64,000 bases of DNA, from assembly GCA_963402885.1 (NCBI GenBank), contig OY727094.1, forward strand, positions 30,444,501 through 30,508,500, read 5' to 3'. Positions within the stretch are counted from its first letter, which is position 1, and each line of letters begins with the position of its first letter. Below the pieces are notes generated by a model. That model saw only the letters and a list, made by a program, of their open reading frames with translations, made no database searches and was not told the origin of the DNA. This DNA comes from Antedon bifida. Its lineage: Eukaryota; Echinodermata; Crinoidea; Comatulida; Antedonidae. The translations under genes were made by a program, and so were the position numbers. Of this stretch, positions 46,939 to 57,400 are shown one piece after another.

Positions 46939-47878
46939 CATTAGTTTATTCGAACAGCAAAATAAAATACATACAAATCTATTATGATATCTATTTATTT
47001 AAAAAGACAAAAAAATAATCGACCTAAAAACAGATTATCAGTATAGGTATACATAAACAATTTTCAATACATAAACATTTACGTGATTTAATTGAGGAAT
47101 AAGAATAAACGCAAACAAACGAAAGAACTATACCGTAAGTGATTGAAAACGTCGCATAATGTGTCGAGGACAGGCGCTTAATCGTCTGCGGCACATAGGA
47201 CAGCGGCGAGGAGTTTCGGTGTCTCTTCGACTTTGAAACTATTATTATTCGATTATTTACAGAAATTAAATAACAATTAGGCCTACAAATGGCAGCAATT
47301 ACAAAATTAGATAGCGTGGTGTTTTGAGTGTAGAGTTTGTACCATGGACAGTTTGACCCAAAATATAATTTATTAAATTAAGGGATAAAAAGTACCTAAT
47401 AGACGCAGACTCGTTTCTAGATGACTTGCGATGGTCGGTTAGGATGTATCTAGTGACAGGTGCAGAATCGGGTGTAGCTTGCATAGTTTAAACAATGACG
47501 GTATTCGTATTATCATAGGTCCATTGTTACTGAAAACGTGTATTAAGCTTTTTTTGTTTTATATTATGTAAAAAATAATTCTATTTTTTAATATCTACAA
47601 TTACATATTCTAAAGTATAAAAAGGTTATCATACATTACATCATTTATATTATATATCAATTGTTTTACTGTGTATCATTAAAAAAAATTAATATGCTGT
47701 AGGCCTATTTCAATTAGGCCTAATTATTGTAATGGAAAACAACTTTAAAATGTTGACAAATTGCTACAGCCTCACATGAGTATCACATGATGGTGTAACA
47801 TTTAAAATAATTGTAATTTGGTTAAATTAGTCTAAATATGGACCTATAAATTAGAGGTCCATGGTCTACATGTGTCCG

Positions 47879-47884
47879 TTTATT
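47879..47884 (-). terminator. Candidate gene B polyadenylation signal
   Basis: Minus-strand AATAAA, 438 bp beyond the gene B stop codon. Closer variants may be used instead. Confidence 0.25.
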
Positions 47885-48321
47885 TTACAGAATCTACAGA
47901 AATGTCGATCTTAAAAAAATAAGGCTTATGGTGATACTCTGGCTACTCATAATATAATGGAAGAAAATATACATATATTATTTCTGTTCTAGCATTGTGA
48001 TAATATCATGTGACTTAGATTATAATTGGGGCTCATTCATGCGTCTGATATCGCTTTTAGAATGCATTGAAATTGTTAAATAACAATATTATACTCGGTA
48101 AAATACTAACTAATATAAACCACCCTTTTTCTCCATTTACTACTGTTATGTATGGAAATTAATTCTATTGGACGTATTAGACTAAATCATTAGCAAAAAC
48201 CAGAGAAATGCGGGGCCCGTGGTGCACAAGCATTACAGATTTTAAAGATCAACACGGCGGACAATTCCAATATAAACCTTTTACACAGTATCGCAGACCT
48301 CTAATAATATATATAGTTGTG

Positions 48322-48467
48322 CTAATAGTAGGCAATGTGTTCTGGTTCTGATTTGTAACATTCGCAGTAGCAAAAGATAAACGAAACAAAAATAAAAAAT
48401 CCAAACACAGCAAGGAGGGCAACCCAGTACCATTCTATAACTGGTTCATCTTCATCATCCGTCAGGC
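48322..48467 (-). CDS. Gene B last exon: TM helix and cytoplasmic tail
   Basis: Acidic stalk ([11 protein letters not shown]), a TM helix rich in Phe ([17 protein letters not shown]), a Cys-rich juxtamembrane stretch (CYCEC) and a tail ending HIAYY before TAG. The Cys residues suit acylation; the terminal tyrosines could be regulatory, which is inference. Confidence 0.87.
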
Positions 48468-51400
48468 CTGAAATAGAATAACAAAAAATATCAATAAAAC
48501 CTTCTTGTCGGTATAACTATGTTTCAATGGCAACATTATAAATTATTATTCCTAATTGTTCGCGACAAATGGTGTCACAGATGAAATGTCATATCATCAA
48601 TATAGACAAACAGTGTAAATACATTTAGTTTATTTACAATGCTAGAACAGTCATCTATTATAAACTGTCTGCCAATAAGAGGCTAGGCCTAAAGCGTCTG
48701 AAAACGTATTAATGTTAATGAAAACGATGATATATGAAGCAACTTTGTATCAGGGGGCTAGTTTAATTTGGTCATATTACTCTGACGTAATTTTATCGAA
48801 TGCTTAATTATTTAAAACGTATCCACCCGAATGTCAATGTAATGGAAATATAGTTTTTTACTCGTACGTGTAAACGTATACTTACTCTCTGCTGTATTCG
48901 AACAATTGTTACCGGTGTATCCATTGACGCAATTGCAGATGAATGAATTCTCTAACGATATGCACATACCACTGTTTTTACAAGGCGTGTCGACACACAG
49001 ATCTAAGGTTTAAAAACAACATAGAAAACAAAAATGGAAACGAAAGTAAACGCTATGTTATACAAAATAAAGCGTGGTTCCCACTAGAACGCAACGACGT
49101 ACTGACGTGGGAACCGACGACGCAATAGTGCAGCAAACATCGCAGGTTTGATTTCACGCAGGCGGGGGCAAACACAATTATTAGAAGGGCATTTTCTTAC
49201 GTTGCGTAGATTGCGTTACGTTGCGTCGCTAGTGGGAACCAAGCTTAAGTTACAAGTTTGAAGAAAAATGTACTGTCTTATTCTTTGAAAAATTGACTCG
49301 AATCATTGTATTAAAAAAGAGTATAATTTTAATTGAAAATTAAAGATGTATTGTCCCTTTGTCAAATTCCAAAAAAATAAAAAATAAAAGATTTCGAAAA
49401 AAAGTGGGTCATTTTGAAATATCATAATAGTTATTAACTTTCACCAAAAATTAGTCGAAAAACAAATCATTTAGCTGAAATACAGACGTTTTTTGGTTAA
49501 AAAAATAACTTTGACTTCCAGTCAAAGTTTTCGATCGAAACATATCTCATAATGCAACGCGCTTATTTGGCTACTCTGTATGCATACTCATAAAACTTCC
49601 TCGCGATCTGTGTGAAAACACCTTCTCAACCGTGAAGAGTTGTAAACAATCCTAATTAGCATCATGCATAATGTATACTCGTGGTTTGAAATCTTTGTTT
49701 ACTTTCGCTCGCGACGATTTTCCAGATGAAATGTAATAAAATTAATTTATCTTTTAATTACGTAAAATTGTTGTTTTTGACTCGAATTTTCGACTTAAAG
49801 TGAATAACTTTAATTTTACTTTGATATGGCCAATTTAAATTTAGAATATTTTGACCTTCATTTTTTTGTGTTGCAAGGGACAATACATCTTTAAATTATT
49901 AATTAAGAGAAATGCAAAACGTACTATGGAATATTTTTTATTGATAGTATTAATCTTACCTGTGGAGGAACAAGTTTCTCCGAAATATCCAGCCTGACAC
50001 TGGCACGTATACCCATTGGACACTGCTGTACATACCCCACGATTGCTACAAGAAGGGACGCATTCTCCTAAAAAAAAATCATTGATGGTACTGTTGGTAT
50101 ACCTAAAGTCAACCGTTTGTGATTTCTGAGTTTCGGCTTCCCCATTACGGCATAATTATTATTATAGGCCTACATATTTTCGTGTACCGTTATGTAAACT
50201 GCACAAATGAAATTTGAAACAAACGACTTTACTAACAATTAAACAACAATGTTATAAACAATATGTAAAATGTCAATTTGTTTCTTTTGAATACTATTTA
50301 CCAGATGGTGGTGTCTGACAAGTGTCTCCGGTATATCCGTCGGTACAGACACAGGTATACAGTGGACTAACCGATGTACGTGTACAATTCCCAGAATTTT
50401 GACATGGATTCGGACTACAAGCATCTAGAAATAAAAAGAAACATCTGCGTATAATTGCCAACTCAGTTTAACTACAAAATAAAAATTGGAATTGAGTGCC
50501 ATTTTGAATATTGTAAGAGTATAAATTCAGTCCATGATGTCTACAGCGTAGTAGAAGCTCTTGTTTAAAAACAGTACTAAACATCAGTATTTCCATTATA
50601 CAACAAAATGCCTAGATATGTTGAGATTAGAGCTCATTTTAACCTCTTTATGTGGGTGGGTGAAGAATATTTAATTGTTTGTTATAACATCCATTTATTT
50701 TTTTTCCAGACAGAATCATCAATGTTAAAATATACATATACAGATAGGTTATATGTGAGAGCGAGTGTTGGCAGGTGTAACTTGGTTTAGGCAGAAGATT
50801 AAAATAGCAGAAATAGTTGTTGGCATATAAAGCCTCGCACTACGTAAGTATTCGCTTGTTCAATACACTTCCTTACAAGTAAACTATAGGCACAATGTTA
50901 TATGCCATATTTATCGAAAATGTTTGAACAGGTTTCTGTGTGGACATTTACTCTTGTTTTGTAAATCCAGCTGTTATATAAGTATGACGAAATGATTTCG
51001 TATGCCTACCATTGTCACAACGTGTGCCGGAATATCCAGAAGAACATGTACAATTAAAGCTGTTTATATTATTTGTACAAACACCATTAACACATGGGTT
51101 ACTTGAACATTCATCGATATCTAGAGAGTTAACAAGACCACTGATTATATTAGTAAATACACCACCACCAGAGTCGAATACATACATAACATGTAAGTGA
51201 ATATTATATCCCATGAACAGAAACACGGTACGTCCGTAAAACTGTATTATTAGGCAAGTTTTCCACACTAGGCGATTTTTTTCGTGGGGTATATAATAAT
51301 AAATAATATATTGTTCCTCCATGAGCCTGAATGTGCACATTCTGTCTGAAATAAGGTATATACATGCCTACCATTGTCACAACGTGTGCCGGAAAATCCA

Positions 51401-54400
51401 GAAGAACATGTACAATTAAAGCTGTTTATAATATTTGTACAAACACCATTCACACATGGGTTACTTGAACATTCATTAATATCTATAGAGTTAACAAGAT
51501 AACTGTTTATATTAGTAAATACACCACCACCAGAGCCGTATAAGGCGAATAGATAATTATGTATGTTATTGGATATAATATCAGCGGCAGACACCGCCAA
51601 CAGAAACACAAACAACAACAAACACGGGTTACTTGAACATTAATTTATATGAAACCTGTTATCCGTGAAAACACAACATGACGTATGAAATTATTATATC
51701 AAGATTTGAACGCGCGAGGCACGTTTGAATTTACCAGTTTCACAGCGGCTTCCATCGTAACCAGGTACACATTCACAATTGTAACCACTAGACGTTTCTA
51801 TACATGCTCCACCATTAAGACAAGGCGTACTGCTACATGGCCCTAAAAGAGATTTTAAACAATAAATATTCATGTGGATGTTATATAGGCTAATGTTGGT
51901 ATTAGGAACATTTATTTTTTTATAAAGTTGTCTGCATCGAAATTCGAACATGGAGGTTGCTTCAATATACTTTCGGTTTCAGTTGTTTTCAGGTTTTCCT
52001 CTTCCTAAACATATACATATTTTTACTGCTCAATTAATACGCTTAAATGATCCTATTTATCGGTACGGCGGGACTCTTTTGACTATTTACCAGATACTGG
52101 TGTCTGACAAGTGCTTCCAATATATCCACTGGCACAGGTACAGCTGTAAAGCGGACTAGACGATATACGTGAACAACTCCCAGAATTTTGACACGGATTC
52201 GGATTGCAAGCATCTGGAGATAATAATAATGAAAACATTTTAAAAATGTGCGTAGTTCTTCAGGTTTGGATGCAAATACACATTGAATTGAGTGCCATTT
52301 AATATTTTTATTTGGAATTATGTAAAGTCATTGGTTGATTGTTAAGTTTTCCAGACAGACGGATCATTAAAATACACTTAGAAATAATATTTTGAGAGTG
52401 AATGTGCAGATTCTTCTCAAACTTTCTGTCTAACTTTATGTGACAAAACAAAATATGTGGCCATAATAATGGACATGATGATGTCATATTAGGCCTACTA
52501 CCATACATGACACATATTTTTTGGTCAAACTAGTTTGATAGTGTAGACAAAGCTTTTAATGGATGAAATCAGGAAAGAACAGAAGTTCCTGACTTGTCTC
52601 TGCGGCAAAAGAACCTTCACTATTGTTTTAGAACCCCCCTCTTATATTAGTTTGATCAAGGCAATCTGGTTTGATCAATTAATTGAGTATGTAAGCCTAC
52701 CGTTGTCACAACGTGTACCGGAATATCCAGGAGAACAGGCACAAGTAAAGCTGTTTATGTTATTTGTACAAACACCATTCACGCATGGGTTACTTGAACA
52801 TTCATTAATATCTATAGAGTTAACAAGATAACTGTTTATATTGGTGTCTGACAAGTGCTTCCAATATATCCACTTGCACAGGTACAGCTGTAAAGCGGAC
52901 TAGACGATATACGTGAACAACTCCAAAACAAAATATGTGGCCATAATAATGGACATGATGATGTCATTTTAGGCCTACTACCATACATGACACATATTTT
53001 GGTCAAACTAGTTTGTAGTGTCTCTGCGGCAAAAGAACCTTCACTATTGTTTTAGAACCCCCCTCTTATATTAGTTTGATCAAGGCAATCTGGTTTGATC
53101 AATTAATTGAGTATGTAAGCCTACCGTTGTCACAACGTGTACCGGAATATCCAGGAGAACAGGCACAAGTAAAGCTGTTTATGTTATTTGTACAAACACC
53201 ATTCACGCACGGGTTACTTGAACATTCATTGATATCTAAAGTTAGCAAAGTTAATGGTTAAAACAATATACAATGCAAGTGATTTCCAATAGTAGGCATA
53301 TATGTATCTTCTTTAAACGTGCATTCAAGTTTGATGGTGTTAGTTTAAACAAATAACTACATGCCTACCATTTTCACAACGTGTGCCGAAATATCCCGAA
53401 AAACAGGTACAAGTGAAAAAGTTTATGTTATTTGTACAAATACCATTTGCACATGGGTTACTGGAACATTCATTGATATCTAGAGTTAACAAAATGGTTA
53501 TATTAGTAAAAGCGCCACCACCATAATATAATGCGTTAGATATATAATACCAGTGACAGAGACCGCCAACAGACACACATACTATAGAGACTGTATTATT
53601 AAGCCACATTTCAACACACAAGGAGAATTTATTCGTGGGAAATGAAAGCGCTACTTATGTGCATGCGTATTTAAATGTTTTTTTCTGTTGATGCGCAAAA
53701 AAAAATCATTTAGCCTACAGTAGAGGATGTTTGATTCGGGTAAAACGGGTTTTACTATCAGCGTTTGAAAAAGTCAAGATAGTAGTTTGGCGAAAATATC
53801 GTTGACTGCTGGCAGTGCTGAACTGGAACTAGGAATGTACTATACGGTGGGTTAATATAAACCTGTTACAAAGTGTTACTATAAAATATTTTCTGATTTC
53901 ATGAGCAGATTATATAGTGATTATGATAATTATTACAGTACCTATTTCACAATTTGTTCCGTCATACCCAGCTACACAGACACATGAATAAGCACTGGAG
54001 CTAGCGCTCTGAAAACATGTTCCTTGATTTTGACACGGGTCTGGATTACATGGATTCACTGTAAAACGAAATAAGAAAAGTATAAAGAGTAAGTAACAAA
54101 TGAGAAGATGATTCTGATTGCGTCATCAATTATGCTTCAATGTTTTATAAACTAAACCGGTACACATGCTGTAAATCCAATTATACCGTATTTATTCGAA
54201 TATAAATGCTCCGCTTTGAATACCCTCCCCCGCCCAAATAAAACATCATTTGGAATAGATTTGTAGTAGAATTCATTGACTGCCATATTCTACAATTACC
54301 AAGCACTTTCATACGATTTTAACGTATTTATCATTTTTTTAAATCAATTTGTTTTTTTATCTAGTGGGTATTTATTTGAATATACATGATATGTACCATA

Positions 54401-57400
54401 TTTCACCAAAAAAAGATAAACGCCTCCCTCGAATAAACGGGGCGTTTATTAAAATAAATACGGTATTACATAAATTTCAGTTCTATAATATTAACAACCA
54501 TTATCACCTATACAGGATTTCTCTATGTAGTTAGAATTAATGTTAAGGGAGTGGCATCTATAATGATGACATCTTCCTTAAAATGCTTTACACAAGTATG
54601 CATTCATGTGTAAGAACTGGGTTTTATTATTATGGTTCCCCATAAAATCATATCCGTACTGTTTATTGTGATCATTTTGGAGGAGAGGTTTTCAAGACTG
54701 GGGGTGAGGTATCATTTACCAGATGGCGTTCAAACTGTATAATGGTCTATAACATTGTACAGATTGTTTGTTTTATATAGACCCTTGTTATTAAAGTTTA
54801 GTACCTTATCAAAGTGTTCCAGTTCTTGAATCATGTCTGTGATACTTACTGTTAAGTGTTCTGGTAATCGATAAAAGTACTTACCTGTTGTACCTATTTC
54901 ACAATTTGTTCCTGAGAATCCACTTTGACATTGACAAATGTATGCGTTTGATTGCGATTGCAGACAAGTGGCCGCATTTTGGCATGGATTAGGAGAACAT
55001 GGATCTGCAGAGAAACATTTTAGTATTTTTGTAATCATCATGATTCCTATTTTTCAAATCACAATGGAAAACAAACACTGCCCACCCCACATCCCCAAGA
55101 TATTTTGGTACTCATTATATACAGTATTTACCAAATGTAATGGTAATATCCATCTATCAATCAAATCAACATTTAATTCATTGAATTACGATGCATATAT
55201 TAATATTGAACATACTTACTGCTAGTAGTAGTACTACTGGTGACGTCAACCCAAAACGTTGCTTGATTAAGTACAATGGTTGCACTATATGAAAAAGTAA
55301 TTATATATTATTATAAACATTATTCGCAATACTTTACCCCGCCTAATTTAAAAAACGTAATACAAAGTAATAATATGAAATAAATGATCAATTATACAAT
55401 TCGAATTTATCCATTGTATGAATATTCATGATTTCGTCATAGTAATTACAACCAATCATGGCTTGAGCGCATAGTTTTGAGATGTATTATATTATTTTTG
55501 CTTTCTTTAATAGTCTGGAATAACGGTTGACAATAATATTAGTACTAATTATTGAAAGTGTTTAAACCTTTTATTTCGTTCAATGTGAATTTTAAGGTCA
55601 TGTTTTTATCCGATGAATATCTGATTCATGAGAAAAGCGAAACAAAATATAATAGTCCCTATACTTTCACTACAAGCGTATGTAGGCCTCGGCCCCTAAC
55701 TAGAAAATGTATTTAGTCGGTGTATCCGGTCTCATCATTTTCTTCATGGTCTCACCATGGTGATAAGTAAGTAGCAAAACTAAAACTTTGTTTCCTCCAA
55801 TTTATTTTGTATTTAAGACATGACCACAATGTAAAACATGTTTTTCTTTTACCTGATTGTTTAATCCTAGATAAATATGTTGTTAATTAAAATCAATAAA
55901 AACAAATATTTACACAAAGATAATATTGCCCGTGTTTGTACTGCCGGGGTTCCATAAAAATTCTAAAGGTAAAGTTTTATCGGCATTGTTAATATGTGTT
56001 ATTGAATCATAAGAGTTGGTACATTCAAGAAGTTGACTGTTAGTTGCTGCAAGCCATGTCCCAACAATGCCGCCGTTCACACTGCCCTGTCTTCCTTGTA
56101 TAAGAAACCCTTTTATGTCTGAATATGTTGAAGAGTCAATGGTGACTGAAAGAACAAAAACAATCGTAAAGATTATACAGCTTTTACTACATGTATGACT
56201 TGTAGGCATTGTATTCTATGACGAATCAGTGAGGCCTATATTGTTGTGGTAAAAACACAAATGCAATTTTATGTCTAGTACCCTTAAGGAAAAGCCAACT
56301 TTGTTCCGTTATAATTTAAATAATATGCAGGATCTGTTCATAAAGATTTTGGTATTTATATATACAGTAAATTAAATTGTTGTTAACATGTTAAGTATGA
56401 TGTTCCTAAAGCTAGTAGGATGATATGGAGGAACTGAGATTCATTAGTGACGGGTATACTCTGGTGTGTATTTATAAAACAATGGTTCGTCCACATATTG
56501 TTCAGTTATTGTGAATTCGATATCTCCAAGTTGTATAGACAGAATCCAAAATAGATTTTTATTATTTTTAGCTAAAACGTGTCCTAATTATAATGTTCAT
56601 TTAGAATTATAAAGCACAGACTTAGTTTTGATATGGTGTTTCTTTATAAATGTACGTATGGTTGTGACTTGATTTCTTTGTTTAAATTCAAACGTTTAAG
56701 CTCTACCTACACTATCAAACTAGTTTGACAACAAAAGTGTGATGTGCCTATATATGGGAGAGATATGCTTAAATATGGTAGTGATATGACATATAATGTC
56801 AATATATGGACACATCACATTTTTTGTCGCATAAAGTTCGATAGTGTAGCAGAGCTTTACTCTTGGTCTGGCCTACTCGCTCAAGGGAATCTAATTATTT
56901 ATGTACTTTTTTGGCGAGTAGATGTTACAAAAGTTTATTTCTCAGAGAGTATAACACAATTTTAATACTTTGGATATTTACGATATTGATTATTTTGTAA
57001 TATTTATCCGTTTTTAGATCTAAAATCGAGAGTGAACGTCGTTTTATGTTATTGTAATATTTGTTTTGTTTTATCTCAACCTGTTAGTGGATGTTTTGTG
57101 TTTCTCTTTGTTGGTTGTGAATTGAATAGAATGGTTCATTGCATGCCGATCCTTTGTTGGCATGGAAATTTGTTTGTAAAAAACCTTGTCATAGCCTAAA
57201 TAAATGGTGTGTCCGTGGAAGAAGGAAGTTACGGCAGTTTAATAATAATAATAATAATAAATAACATTTATAAAGCGCAAGAGACAAAGGTTTCAAAGCG
57301 CTGTGTTTCCAAGATCTGTGCAAGTAGTAGCGTGTGATTATGCTTCTCTGAAGAGATGAGTTTTGAGTTTAGTTTTAAATGTGATAACAGATTTTGATGA

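Larger units (their letters stand above)
45222..48321. other. Intergenic region between genes A and B
   Basis: Contains the likely gene A promoter, a foldback at 45.5 kb, a family 2 element at 46.0 kb, a family 1 MITE at 46.2 kb and the 5S-headed SINE at 46.6-46.9 kb. The stretch 47.0-48.3 kb has no recognised feature except a possible gene B polyadenylation signal. Confidence 0.6.
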
